Shown here one piece after another: positions 35,611-48,615 of a stretch of 64,000 nt of DNA. The notes under the pieces were generated by a model that searched no databases, was not told where the DNA came from, and worked only from the letters and a program-made list of their open reading frames with translations. The stretch is from the NCBI GenBank assembly GCA_025677815.1, contig JAIXMP010000011.1, forward strand, positions 1,240,001-1,304,000. Reading direction: 5' to 3'. This DNA is from Phascolomyces articulosus (Eukaryota > Mucoromycota > Mucoromycetes > Mucorales > Lichtheimiaceae). Every line of letters begins with the position of its first letter. Position 1 is the first letter of the stretch. The translations under genes and the position numbers were made by a program.

Positions 35611-38360
35611 TGTAAAAAAGTATATGTGTTGCTTTTTGAATCAAAAAAGTGAGAGAGAAAGAGGAAAAAAAAAAAAAAAAAAGAGACGAGCCCAACTTCT
35701 TGGCTTTCCAGTTGGCTAAGAAAGCGAAAAAAAAAGGCATTGCATCGGTTTATCCAATGACATACGTTTGCTGAGTTTAGAAAAAAAAGTTAGCACTTTT
35801 GGTTGATTATTTATAGTCAAAGACTAAAAAAAAAATTGTGTGGGGGACCTCTCTCATGGATGATTCTGCAGATCTTTTGTTCATCTTATTATGATGATAA
35901 TTCCCAAATATTCATCATGGTCCGATTTAATAGTATGAATATTTATATATAGCTATTTTATAACAACTGTTAAATGATGACATTGTATGAGTGTAATGTT
36001 ACAAGTTTTTTTTTTTAACTAAGCTATTATTACAAATACGGTGTGTTATTGTGATGGATTGTATGGTCCTTATATAATAATAAAGTAACTACATATATAT
36101 ATGTCTATAATTGCACACCAGATAAGATGTTCACAGTAAAATATCCATGTACAAACTATGTTTACTGTTTCATATGCGAGAAGGTTTGGCACAAGTGATA
36201 CTCGAAAAAAATATTTCTCCTAAAGCTGCTTATGGAGAACAACAAAAGAAATAATGATACGTACGCGCTATACAGATGAAAAGAAATTGAACACAAAGAA
36301 TACAAAATATATCCAAGAATACCATCAATGCAAGACAATGCTCACGATAGATGATTACAGTGTTGTAAACCATCGTCTTTGAGAGAGCGATCGACAAAGA
36401 ATGATTTGTATTTCTTTCATACTGTTGTCAATCCCATTGTACCATCCGTGAATGCGACAATAACTATTGTATATAAAATGATAATATAAAAATTCTTTGC
36501 TAACTCGGAGACAAGTCCATCCAAGATACATTTGGACAGATGGGAAGCCCTATATTTTATATACTTCCTAGCTAAACGTTTATATGATCTACACACCAGG
36601 CCAATAATGGACCTACTTACTTTATGACCATGGAACAATTACGAAGTTTTCCAGGATTACAAAATGTATTATACGTACAAGAGTTCTATAAAACGATAAT
36701 TAGGTTTTCAAAACGATGTACATGCAGAGAATAAATTGTTTAAATTTCATTGGTTGGTTGTGTCTTATATCATGCATTTTCAACCTATGGTAAGTTTTTG
36801 GTGTGGAATAATCATTTAAATTGTGTTTCGCCCTGTCATTGCTTTTTTTGTTTATACACACTACTCGAAGTTCTCTTTTGGATTATTATTATTATTGTTC
36901 AAAAGATAATATTGCCACAATTGGTAAAAGAAAAATAATAACTTGTTTTAATTAATTATATAGTAATTAAAACAACTCATGAAAAAATGGATGATCCAAT
37001 TTTTGTCATTCACTCCTCCTTTTCACAGTAAAATTATATTCCCCTCCCTCCCCCCCAAAATAGATTCTTCAATTCCTTTTAGCTGTGTTTGTACTAGATT
37101 GAAATTCTCATTCATTTTTTCTATAAAATAAAAAAAAAAGTTCTGTTCTCTCGGCAATCGTGTCGGTTTTTGTTCTTTCTTTTCGTTCTTCTCCCTTTTT
37201 ATTTTTGTGTGTGATATAGACTCTATGATTATGACAAGTATTATTACTTTACTCTATTAGAAGAGGGGAGGGGTTTCTCCTATGAATTTTATAATACGAC
37301 AAGGGAATAAATACAATAATGATTTGCCTATTATCATGACGTATACATAAACTCTAATTTCAAACATCATCATAACAAAACCAAGTCTTCAATGGATAGT
37401 TCCACTTGTCAAAAAAAACAGAGTTATTTGGGGATATATAAAAGAATCAGGAACGAAAGAGAATTTTTTGGTTGCACAAGATCAAAAACAGTTTTTAAAA
37501 ATATCAATGTAAAATGATGTAATCTTTACTACTACTTATGCATGTTTAATCCCATTTCACATATATATGAAGTGATTATTTATGTTATTTGCAATAGACA
37601 CAAATTATAAAAAGTAGGGGGCTTAGCTGTATAGCCTATTATTATATATGTATATTTATAACAATGGAATGCGTAACCTATATACATCATCATCATCATC
37701 ATTGTAACTATTTATAAATCACTTCTTCCAACTGGGAACCAAAAACCAAAAAATGATAGGGTTCATTTTTATATTATCATGAAACATGTATAGTTATAAA
37801 GAAAACCTTCAATTCCTATTTTATAAATTAAAAAAAAAGTCAATTCTATAATGATTCATTCAAAATATAACGTTTCTGTAAGAATATAAAATGACGAGCG
37901 AGTCAACTATGTTGATAATTAAACAATGTTTTACAAAGTAATGACAATTTGTAACACACGTAGTTTATTTTATAAATAGTAGAGTAATTCATAATAATTG
38001 ATATAAATATTACGTAGTTGACAAAATAATAAATGAATATGAATCAAAGACTGTTTCATTATATTGACATTAGGCTGGGGGTTGATTAGTGTTTATTAAA
38101 ATAAAGAATAGATTACGTGAGAATATAAAAGCACAATTATGTAAGTTAAGTTTGGAACTACTAATATAATAAGAAGTTATACAAGAATTGAGGAATAGAT
38201 GCAGAATTATTAGAAGGGTAAAATAATTATAATAAAAGAACAATAAAAGACGGTAAATAAAAACGTGTGTGTGTATAAAGATGCTTATAAGCGACTTTGA
38301 AGTGTGTATATAAAGTGTGTGAGAGGAAAAGTAATGGGATGAAAGAAATCTCCGCCCATT
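35611..38360. other. Intergenic, AT-rich
   Basis: Upstream of the v-SNARE (-) and downstream of AUR1 (-). An A-run lies at about 35665-35682 and a (CAT)n tract near 37685-37701. A degenerate coding-like patch at 36130-36710 includes MEQLRSFPGLQNVLYVQEFY on the plus strand (about 36629-36690) and short open pieces before it, possibly another LRR-gene relic. No intact gene. Confidence 0.45.
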
Positions 38361-39724
38361 TTATTTTGTTGGAGGGACAAGTTCAAGAGAATTTGACCTC
38401 GGTGAACTCGGGCCGGCAGAAGAAGAAGAGGTTGAAAAACCAGAGACTAATGAAACAGGACGACTTTGTAAAGGATATTCATCTTCTTCTCCACGAGCAT
38501 AATCATCATCTCGTTTCATTAATAAAGCTTCTTCATCATCATGTTGATGTGATAAACCATGTTCCTCCTTATTATAATTCGATTTCGAATGTCCTGTTCG
38601 ATCGCGATGTTCAATACTGCGTACAAGTGTACCAAAACTAAATTTGGTGATACCAAGGTAAGCAAGACGTGTACGGTAATTCGGATGAACGGCGGGAAGA
38701 TAACGTTTGGCAATAAAGAAAGCAGAGAAAGCAAACATGGAACCACCGACTAAATCAATCAAATAATGATGTGTCAAATACATGGTAGCCCACCACATCC
38801 ACATGACATGCATAATACATAAAGGCCACATATTTCGTTTCAAATAAAATAAAAATAACATGGTAAACGTAGCATCCGCCGAATGAAGCGATGGAAAGGC
38901 TCCAAAGACTAAAGGTGAATGACCAAAAGAAGATCCATATAAATCTAATCCAAGAATTTTGTCAATACGTTCTAATCCACCTGCTTCACCATGAATAGAA
39001 TAATCGGCTGGTGCTGAGCCGTAAGTCATTTCGTACCCTAACAAATTGAATTGGGAAAATGACAATAATATTGTAAGTTTTACAAACTGTGGCAAAGTCA
39101 AAAGAGAAAAGATGGATTGTTCTTCATGTGACCTTCCTCTCTCCCCCCCCTCCTCTCCCCCTCTCCCCCAATGTATAAATAATAAACAACAATCAACTTA
39201 CAAGGTGCTGCATTGGGAAACAAAAACTGGGTAAGGACCGCTAATACATTCATCCAACCAAATGCTAAACCAAATACATCCAAAGATCCCGGTGGACCAA
39301 AAACAAATAAGACAGCAGCAAAGATAAAAGGTAATGAAAAATGAACAATGCCATAAGGAAACCAAGCTAACACGTCAAGGACAGGATGTTGATGATTTGA
39401 AATAATTTCGGATAAATTAGCTCCATAAAGAATACGTTCCAACGTAGGTAAAATATTGACAAAAATATGTTGAGGACGATGTTCGGTAGCAACGAATTGC
39501 ACTGCATAAAAAGATAAGAGATAACCAAACACGGGCATGGCGGGGATGGTGAAGCGCTTGATATAGGGTATCATGGTAGAAGCTGCCAAGAGGATGCCAA
39601 GTATTAATCGAACATACCATGGTGGCGATTGAATGATAATCAAGTCAATTAACAAGACAACGGCAATGAGAACATATCCTATATTACGAATAGAAAACCA
39701 TTGCCGTAATCGTTGTATTGACAT
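38361..39724 (-). CDS. aur1: Inositol phosphorylceramide synthase, AUR1
   Basis: Two exons (39724-39202 and 39037-38361), 399 residues, close to yeast Aur1 (401). The 164-nt intron splits the Trp codon of the FPNAAPWYE motif. Several hydrophobic segments lie in the first 170 residues. Family motifs follow: YGSAPADYS, GEAGGLERIDKI, PLVFGAFPSLHSA with H226, and THHYLIDLVGG with H265 and D269. The spacing H226/H265/D269 equals that of the yeast catalytic triad (H255/H294/D298). The last 90 residues are cytosolic, charged and Ser-rich. The enzyme transfers phosphoinositol from phosphatidylinositol to ceramide in the Golgi. It is essential in yeasts and is the target of aureobasidin A. Confidence 0.95.
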
Positions 39725-40763
39725 GTTTTATACAGGTTTTATTGAAGAAAGGGGGGAAAAAAAGAAAAAAAAGGTTTGAAAAAAAAAGGTTAAAAGAATT
39801 AAAAGAAGAAGGGAAAAGAAAAGCTGAGAGAAGAAGTTGTTAAAAGTATAATAACGAAGCGGAACCTAATTTTTTTTATTTTTTTTCTGGCTCAATGTCC
39901 GTTGGATGGATAATTGAACAAGAGAGAACTCATCTTTCATTTTGTCCTACCACTTTTTTACCTTACTCCACTTCTCTCCTCACGTGTCATCTTTTCTAAG
40001 ACTGACCTTTTTTTTTTTTTCTTTCGCGGCGCATAATTCGCATAAAAATGAGTCATTTGAATAAAATATTCTAAACAAGGGTTTTTTATTCTTCTTTATA
40101 TGTACAAGAACCAAAAAGAAAAAAAAAAAGAGATAACAATCGGTTAGTATTATTTACAACCTTGTTTTTTTTTAGTATTCCGAAATACTGGAACCTGCAC
40201 TTTTTAATTCTCGTCAAGCGGGTTTATATTTCTTACAATTCTGTCTTTTTATTATTATTATTATTATTATGGATAATGACACCTGATAACAAACAACGCG
40301 TTCTATATGATTAATTATTAAAAGTACGAATCTATTTTATTTACTCAATGGGTCTTCTTTTGAAAAAAAGAAGTGGGTTAAATAAATTCTTTTGAAACAA
40401 AAAGGTGGGTTTTTTTTTATTTGTTGTACCAAAAAAAAAAAACGGTCAACCTGTTTTGTTTCATGGTAAAAGTATTTTACCGAATTAAATTTGTTAATTT
40501 GAAAAAAAAAGCACATGGGGGGAGGAGGAGGAGGAGGAGGAGGGGAATTCATATCCATAGATATAAAGAATGTCACCCTTTTTTCTTCAAATGATGCATT
40601 TCTCGATTAAAAAACTGATATATTCTATGGAAAGAGATTACAAGAGGACACACGACACCAGATGATATATAAAACAATAAGCACGTGCATCTATCATTCC
40701 ATTATAATGGGGGGCACATGCTTTTAACCTAGTAATTGTCATTTTTTTCTTAATAGTTGTATA
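39725..40763. other. Intergenic with simple repeats
   Basis: Promoter side of AUR1, then spacer. It contains (ATT)n at about 40248-40269 and a (GGA)n tract at about 40520-40543. No gene seen. Confidence 0.5.
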
Positions 40764-42757
40764 GGATTTTTTTCCCCCAAATTATTTGCGTTGCCTGGGA
40801 AACAAACTTGCTTTGATAGTTTTGCGTCAATGTTTTTGTATCATTATTTGAACTTTTACTATAATATGAACCTTTACTATATTAGTACTAAGCTATAAAG
40901 ACAAAAAAAAAGTTACAGTGCAATGGACAACTGCACTTTTTTTTGAGATAATTTACCAAAAATATGATTTCGAGTACTTGGAACTATCCAACACCCCTTT
41001 GATTATATGTTTAATAACTTTAATTGCTTTTTTTTAGTGACAATTGATTGCATTTATTTCACTGAACGCTTATATCATGAAAATAATATTAAGCTCAAGA
41101 GAACCCATATCATATCTATTCATCTTCACTTTAGGGATATAATGCAATTTTATAACTTAACAATTCGTCTTCATAATCTGACAGCGATGATGGTAGATAG
41201 AGTGTCTCTTCTACAAAAGTTATTTTTATTAACAAATGATCAGGATTTCATGAACGATGATTTATTATAACCGACGTGTCGATCTTCAAACAACATTTTC
41301 TACTACTTTTTACGGGAGTGGACTCAAAAATGAACATACCTGACGATTCATATATATTTTGTTTATTGTTGAATGATGAAAGTGGTTTGATAAAACAGTG
41401 GGCAGCGTTGAAGAGAAAGAAACTGTTTCTAATGAAACTTTCAAGGGATAGTGTAAAAAAAACGCGTCAAAGCATTTAACACCATTTGGTTTTATTTTCT
41501 GATTTGCCGAAGATGCTTTTTTTTTTGAATTATAGAAGTAGGTTCATGCTTAGGATAAACGACAAAGAAAAGTTCCTGCTGCGTGTCCAAGGTAACTATA
41601 GCTGATTGGTATGTCTTAACTAGTCTGGTTCATAAAGAGGAAGTTCAACCCATTTTAATAACGCTTTGCCAGGCTCTGGATCAATGTATTGTTAGTGGAT
41701 GTTGGTGATAAACCAGTTCCGCTAAGAGGCTACATAGTTTTGAACGCCATTGAATTTTTTTCTGATCGAAATTGAAAGTAGGTGTTCGACTTGAACTCTT
41801 GATGAAAGATGACCCATTAACTTGCCACTCATTCGCAATCAACTATTAGTTAGTTCACCTTTTTTTCTTCAAGTTATCAAATGCTATTTGCTTACTTTTT
41901 GCCTTAACTTTCCCCTCTTCCTTTTTCTCTATTTCTATAATAGGTTTTTTTTTACTCTTCATTATTCTTTTTAGACCGGACTAGAGCAAAAAAAGCTCAG
42001 TAGAGCACAGCGTTCATTGAAGTCAATAAAAGAGAAATAACTTTGATCGTATATAAAAGTACCATGCATTTCATGAAATGTGTCGGGAATGAAGCAATCT
42101 CATTATATTTTTTCAGTCTTGAAACTTTAAATTATTAAGTGATATTTATTTTTGTTTCCAAGTGAGAGAAGTTCGACATTCCTTCTTGGGAAGAATACTA
42201 TTAAATACCCATTGGGACAATCACTCTATCCACCAAATTATTGTTGTCAGATTACGAAGCCGAGTTGTTAAGTTATAAAACCGCATTTATCTTGCATGAT
42301 ATCCTCCCATTCTCGATTCAGTAGAGTAATTCTAGCCTAAAGTGAATATGAATAAATATGATATATGGGCTAGGATAATTGCTCTTGAACTTAATATTAT
42401 TTTCATGATGTAGACGGTCAGTGAGATAAAGAATCAATTATCACTAAAAAAATAATTAAAGTTATTAAACATATAGCCAAGGGGCGTTGGATAGTTCCAA
42501 GTACTCGAAATCATACTTTGGTAATTATCTCAAAAAAAAAAAACGTGTTGCAGTTGTCCAGTGCACTTTTTTTTTGTCTTTGTAAATAGCTTAGTACTAA
42601 TATAGTAAAGGTTTATATTTTAGTAAAAGTTCAAATAATGATACAAAAATATTGACACAAAACTATCAAAGCAAATTTGTTTCCCAGACAACGGAAACTC
42701 TTGCTTTTACTGGACCCAAAGTTATTTATGCTTGGCGTAAATAATTTGGGAAAATTC
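40764..42757. repeat. Large diverged inverted repeat with about 1 kb spacer
   Basis: The left arm (about 40764-41215) reappears in reverse complement as the right arm (about 42205-42757). Matching landmarks include GATTTCGAGTACTTGGAACT (left about 40969-40988, right about 42503-42522), ATATGTTTAATAACTTTAAT (left 41004-41023, right about 42457-42476), GGGAAACAAA, and TTTTATAACTTAACAA. The right arm carries extra blocks of about 45 and 55 nt. By eye the arms are roughly 80-85 percent alike. The spacer holds short open frames, for example 41276-41479, and one open piece near 41590-41690. No transposase domain or certain target-site duplication is seen. It may be a decayed element with long terminal inverted repeats, or an inverted duplication able to fold as RNA. 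Confidence 0.75.
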
Positions 42758-42967
42758 TGTAATGCATAAACAATCATTTCTGGTTTAGCGTCTTATGCGA
42801 CCTTATTTTTTTTTAATATACCAAATGTGGTTTGGGATGAAACCCTCTCTCCTCCATATATATATATATATATATATGGTCACGCTTCCTTTATTTTTTT
42901 TTAAATTATTAATTAAAAATTATTGAATCTTTCCTCGTTTCACTCATTATTAATACAAGTCCTAAGT

Positions 42968-45441
42968 TTATTTCTTCTGACAGGTTTCAAATTGAACAGC
43001 TCGTATTCTATTTTTTGCATACACCATACAACCCGTAGTGACCAAAGGACAGAATCTCACAATCAATTTATCCAAAGGAGGTCCACCCCATACCGTTGAT
43101 TTTTCCACCAACAAACGAATCCCATGATCTGTAATATGAGGTAAACTTTCCAAATGAATTCTTGATAAATGAAACATGGCCCCCATTTTTTTGATACTCT
43201 TGTCTGTAACCATGTCCATTTCCGCCAATTTTAAAGAAATCAATTGATAAGGTCCTAAACTAGCCAAGGTTTGATCAACCCCTTCTGCTGTGACGCTATG
43301 TAATGTACATAGGGCTAATTCATTCAAGGTTTGGATTTTGGATAACTTGGCCAAGATTTCGTCCGTGATTTCGTCACATTTTCGAAAGGTGGCGCGTTTA
43401 AGGCATTGGATTTCGGTACTAGGAGTTGGAGTATTAATAGTAGTACTAGTGATTCTAGCCCTAGGACTTTTGCTAGTACTAGATGTTCTCCTGGGAGGAG
43501 GGGGAGGAGGAAGAAGGGGAGGATGTACAAGAGAGAGGGAGGATGTCGTTGATGCAGGTATAGGTGTTGATGATAACGGAGTACGGGGAGTAATAGCTTG
43601 ATAAGAAATATGTTCATATTTTTCAAATAATTCCAATAATTTTTCACGATGTGTATTGGTAGATATACGCGATAATCGAAGAGTAGTTAATGGATATTTG
43701 AATTCCATGATGGTTGTGACGAATGTATCCATATCATGAACATTGGCCACACTTAAATATTTTAAAGTGGTTGTATAACGAATCGCTTGCATCATGAATT
43801 GTTGAATCCCATCATGAGGCCAAAATGATAATCGAATGATTCTCTCAAACCGAAAATCTGGGTATAAAGTAGAATAATGTTGAAGATCGGACGAAGATAA
43901 TCCAGGAAGATTCACAAAGATATTCTCCAATGTTTTCATGTTATGGTACAATAAAGGTAATAAATGAACAGCAGGTACTGAAATTCCACCTCCGTCATTG
44001 GCATAAATAATACGTAATCGTCGTCCTTTTCTTTTTCCATTTTCTATCAATGCTGTATCCTCTTTTTCTTGATAAATGCAATCACTCGAAAGCGGGTTGT
44101 TCAATTCTTCTAATGTTGGTATGGGCGATTTTGCATTGTATCCCACGATTTCTAAATTATGTCCATATTCATCCATGGCATCCAAGACAGATCCTTCACA
44201 TCCATCCAATAATAGTCGACGTATATGGGGACATTGTTGTAATATGAGTTGCATACTTTCTTTTCCAATCCATGCTGTTTTGATTTGCAGGTTGACGAGT
44301 GAATCATGTGTTTCGAACGTGGAAAAATCGCCTGTTTGTTCCACCATGCTATATTCGGTCGTGTAGACAAGATCGGTGATGGAATTGCAGGAGGATAAGA
44401 TATCCGACAAAGTGAGTTGATTAGCATCGTGGCCGAAATTAATATCAAGATGGGTCAAAGTATGCTGTACTCGCCAAAAGGCAATCGAGATAGCAGCCAC
44501 ATGCGGTCGTAAGTTTTGCGTGGCAAGCGCTATAAGTATAGTTGTTTTGATTTATTACAATGTTGGCTAGTACTCAGGAATACATTTTTTCCTTCTGGCT
44601 AAAAAAAAAATAGGATTTTACCTGTTAATTTCAATGATTGAATTCTACGAAAATACCCTTCTTTCATCCGTTGTAAACACACCGATCGAACACTTTCATT
44701 CGATGTATCAAGCACCAACTTTTTAATAAAAGGGCCAATAAAAGATGAAACCTCTATCAATTCATCCTCATCTTCAGTATTTTGTATGACAAGATTGGTC
44801 CAAGCTGCTGAACAATACAAAATCCGTTCTCGCCACGTCATTGATACTTGAAGACATATCATTTTAGTCGAATGACGCAAATAAGCAATGATCATACTAT
44901 ATGTTTCCATAGGTAATTTGGCAATAAAATCCACACGCGATTGTAATTTTTGAGTTGCGATACTTTTTGCTTTGATCAGTAATTGTGCTTCTCTATCTGT
45001 GGCGCCTCGTAAAGAGGGAGGAGGGGGTACCAATGCCATTGTCGTATGGGATGTTTTAGTTGTTGTCTTTGGAAGCGTGTTTTGATAGTTTTTGACAATC
45101 ATCCCCCCGTCCAACATTTGTATCGCACGGATTTGATTACCACTCATGGAATATAGACTGGCTGTACGAAGGTATCCTAACGAGGACTTGGGCGCAAAAC
45201 TAACTATACGTTGGGCATCGAAAAATGCAGACGGAAACTTTGCTTTCATGGCATAGGCATGAGCTCGTAAATCGTAAAGGGATAAAAGTTGTAATTGAAG
45301 GACTTGATCAATCGCTTGGGTCGCGTAGTCAATGATTTGCTCATAGTCATGGTGCACAATAGCTTCCTGTAATGGATGGAATAGATCTTCAAGAGGATTT
45401 ACATTGTAGACTTGGGCAGGGGGTAAAATTGATTCATCCAT
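42968..45441 (-). CDS. TPR/F-box/leucine-rich-repeat protein, tandem copy A
   Basis: Two exons (45441-44622 and 44529-42968), 793 residues. TPR-like helices at about 20-115 (HDYEQIIDYATQAIDQVL, YALRAH-type helix, GYLRTASLYSMSGNQIRAIQ) are followed by an F-box at about 178-215 (LPMETYSMIIAYLRHSTKMICLQVSMTW). Leucine-rich repeats fill most of exon 2 (HIRRLLLDGC, LTTLRLSRIS, LNELALCTLH, MFHLSRIHLESLPHITDHGIRLL). A Pro/Ser/Thr-rich insertion lies at about 580-635. The intron is phase 1 and sits at the junction between F-box and LRR parts, at the same position as in copy B. This is a predicted SCF substrate receptor of unknown target. It is a tandem duplicate of the gene at 45779-48178, separated by 337 bp. 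Confidence 0.9.
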
Positions 45442-45778
45442 TGGAACATAAATTAAAATATATTATATGAGAAAGTAAAAAAAAAAGTTAAGATGTGCAT
45501 ATTCACCTTTCTCTCACTATTTATTTTTTTGTTCTTATAATCATGGCCCCTCCTTTTTACATAGTAAGGAATATGTATGACAAAAGTGGCGCACCCTGTT
45601 TGTTGTTTGTGCCGAAAAAAAAAAGCTGAGCCCTCATGTTCTATATTTCTGCACTGTCCATGTGAGATCTCATCATTAATATGGCGCACATCTTCTTTCT
45701 TTTATATTATTATTATTAACTAACTAACTACATAGTAAAAAAAAATACAACAAAGAATGGGGTTTATTCTATAATAAG

Positions 45779-48178
45779 TTATCCAGAACTAGAACTACGA
45801 GGATTTTTCAATTTATATTTTGCTACACGAATCATTTCCGTGCTCACCGAAGGACATGATCGAATACTGATAGTAGAGACAGGGTGATTCATTCTATGCA
45901 TCAACGACCGTATTCCTTCATCGGACACATTGTTTAAACTATTTAAATAAATATCTGTCAATTTCGTCATATCACCCAACACATTCATCGTATCGTCTCC
46001 AACTTTATCCATACTCGAGGCATCGAATATGGTCAAATGATGACTGACTTTTGCCAAGAGTGTATTGATGGCATGGGTGGATACACGTGAAAGAGATTGA
46101 ATGACAAGGCTTTCCAAGGTAGGAATGTTGCTCAGAGCTAGAAGGACTTGATCTGTTACTTCGTCACAAAATCGTAACGAAATACGTTTCAATGACCGAG
46201 AGGATGCTGTGCATGTATTCCCTTTTTCATTGTGAGTAGTATCGGAGTGAGAGTAGTTTTGTGCATATTTTTCAAACAATTGAGCGAGACTGGCACTGTA
46301 CTGCGTCGTACGAACATACGATAATCGTAATGTTTCCAATGTAGGTAATTTCATCAATACGTCGACCACTTTTCCAAGATTTTCGACATTGGCCAAGCTA
46401 AGATAATGAAGTGTGGTTGTGTAACGAATACCTCCCATAATCCAATCATCAATGCCATCATAAGCCCAAAAGGAAAGACGTTTGATATTGTCAAATCTTA
46501 AATTGGGATAAAGTACAAAGAGTGCTTCTTGTTCTCCTCGGTAGATAGGTGCAAATTTGGCATAAATGGTTTCGATGGTGCTCATGTGTTTATGGACTAT
46601 GAGGAAGAGTTTGTGTGCAGATAAGCCAGGTGCGTTACCATCGTTGGCGTATAGAATACGTAATCCGCTCGTCGTTGTAGTTGTTGTAGGTACGATGACT
46701 CCGTCTCCGTTTTCTTCTGTAGTAGTAGAAACGGTACCATTATTGGTGTTGTTTTCATCGTTATTCACATTGATAAGTGTTGAAATAGGTTTCAATTCTT
46801 TTAATTCAGGAATACGAGACCGTGCATCATGAGCAAAAATTTGCAATTGAGGGAGTGTTTGTTCTATAAATTTAAAATTCAATGATTTGCAGCCAAACAA
46901 GACCAAACGTCGTAAATGAGGTAAATGGGGTAACAATGAAGCAATCTCCTGTTGCTGAATCGAGGCGGCCGTAAGTTCTAAATTCACCAAAGAAAGGTTT
47001 GTAGTCGTGAATTTGTTACTAATATTACCGATGAGCATGGAAGTGTCACCAAGAACATCAGAAAGATAACCATTTGTCTTGTAACCCAAATCGGTGATTT
47101 TACTCGAAGCTAAAAGAAGGTTGGCTAAGAGTAATGTTTTTGAATTATTTCCATGATCTATAAATCGAATGTTGGTCAATGTGTCTTTCACTTGCCAAAG
47201 TGCATCGGATATGAGATCCATATGGGCATCTAAATGACAATCGGCAGAAGCTTTTTTTTTTGAGAGGAGGGAGGAAGGATTATGAATAAGTCATTGAAAA
47301 AATATTATAAATGAACAGTGCTCCATGCTATGATTCTACTAATAAACTCGTTCATATCATGATAGATGATTACCTGACATTGTCAACGACTTTAATCTAT
47401 TAAAATGACCTTCTTTTAAACTATTCAATGCGTCGATATAAGGAATCGACATAGGGAAATTGATTTGTAAAAGTTCAACATGTTGACCAATCACGGGAAC
47501 CACCTCTAATAATTGAGAATATTCTGGTAGAGAGCCCACTTTCATGGTGATACTTTTCCATACTGCAATACATTCCAATGTACGTTGACGCCATAATCGA
47601 GACACTTGAAGACATGTCATTTTGGCACTTTCCGACAAATGGGTAATAATAAGATAGACAATTTCTGCGGGTAATGCGGTCATAAAATCAGTGGATTGAT
47701 GTTTCTTCATGATAATCTCGGTGAGTTGTTCTTTGGCTTGAATCAATACTTTTTTTTCTTCTTCTTTTCCCTTTTGTTGTTGCTGTTGTTCTTTCTCTTC
47801 GTCTTCCTTGTCCTTTTTTGTGGTCATACTGATGGCACGTAATCCTTGATCATATATATTAATAGCATCTTGATATCGACCTCCCATGGAATAAAGATTC
47901 CCTATACGTTGATATCCCAATGCATATTTTTCCCCATAGGTCATCATGTGAGTCGTGTCTTGGAAGGCCGAATCAAATTGACCCACCATGGAATAAGCAT
48001 ATGCACGAATGTCATGAAGAATGAGCAGTTGGGATTGAATCACTTGGTCAATGGCATTCGTGGCATGATCAATGACCTGATGATAATCTTGTTGATCGAG
48101 ACTTTGGATGAGCGTTCGAAATAATATAGGGTCGGTCAGAGAAAATTTGGTCGTGTCAGGTAAAAGAGGATCGAGCAT
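45779..48178 (-). CDS. TPR/F-box/leucine-rich-repeat protein, tandem copy B
   Basis: Two exons (48178-47374 and 47250-45779), 758 residues, with a phase-1 intron at the position seen in copy A. TPR-like helices lie at about 20-115 (QDYHQVIDHATNAIDQVI, GYQRIGNLYSMGGRYQDAIN). A Lys/Glu/Gln-rich linker at about 120-150 is followed by an F-box at about 165-205 (LPAEIVYLIITHLSESAKM, ending in WRQR). The LRR part includes LVNLELTAASI, LPHLRRLVLFGCKSL, LPTLETLRLSYV, and MTKLTDIYLNSLNNVSDEGI. An Asn/Thr-rich insertion occurs at about 425-455. It resembles copy A throughout, so they arose by tandem duplication. An X-box palindrome lies 181 bp upstream of its ATG. Substrate unknown. Confidence 0.9.
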
Positions 48179-48358
48179 GATAATAAATAATGATAATAAA
48201 AAAGGTTGTGGTAAAAAAAAAAAAAGAAAACAAAGGTTATTTAGTATTTATTTAATAATTACACTAGCACAGCCTCATTTATCAATGTTGCCACATAGTG
48301 GATAGATGGTAGTACAGTGCTAGAGGAAATTAGGTCAAACCTTGTCAGCCAGGTTTTC

Positions 48359-48372
48359 GTTGCTATGGCAAC
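48359..48372. promoter_or_regulatory. X-box palindrome (RFX-type site)
   Basis: GTTGCTATGGCAAC fits the RFX/Crt1 X-box pattern with both half sites. It lies 181 bp upstream of the ATG of the TPR/F-box/LRR gene at 48178 (-). A related palindrome precedes the small TPR-like gene at 6955. Binding is inferred. Confidence 0.6.
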
Positions 48373-48615
48373 CGTGTAACCTTATAAAGAGTAAACACTT
48401 GAAGCAGCATTGGGAATGCTGAAGAATGGATACATATTTTATTTCTTTAACTAGATGAAATACTAACTACTACATTTATTATATATATGGATAATGATAT
48501 ATATATATATAAAAGAAGGAATAGTATTTTGGTTTCTGTTGTTTTTTACTACTATGAGACTATATCCCTTTTTTTATAAGAAAAATGGGTAGTGATATCC
48601 AGTATCATCAGTCAT

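Noticed and set aside
40787..40804. GTTGCCTGGGAAAC in the inverted repeat as an RFX site
   Set aside because: Second half site does not fit and there is no gene start nearby.
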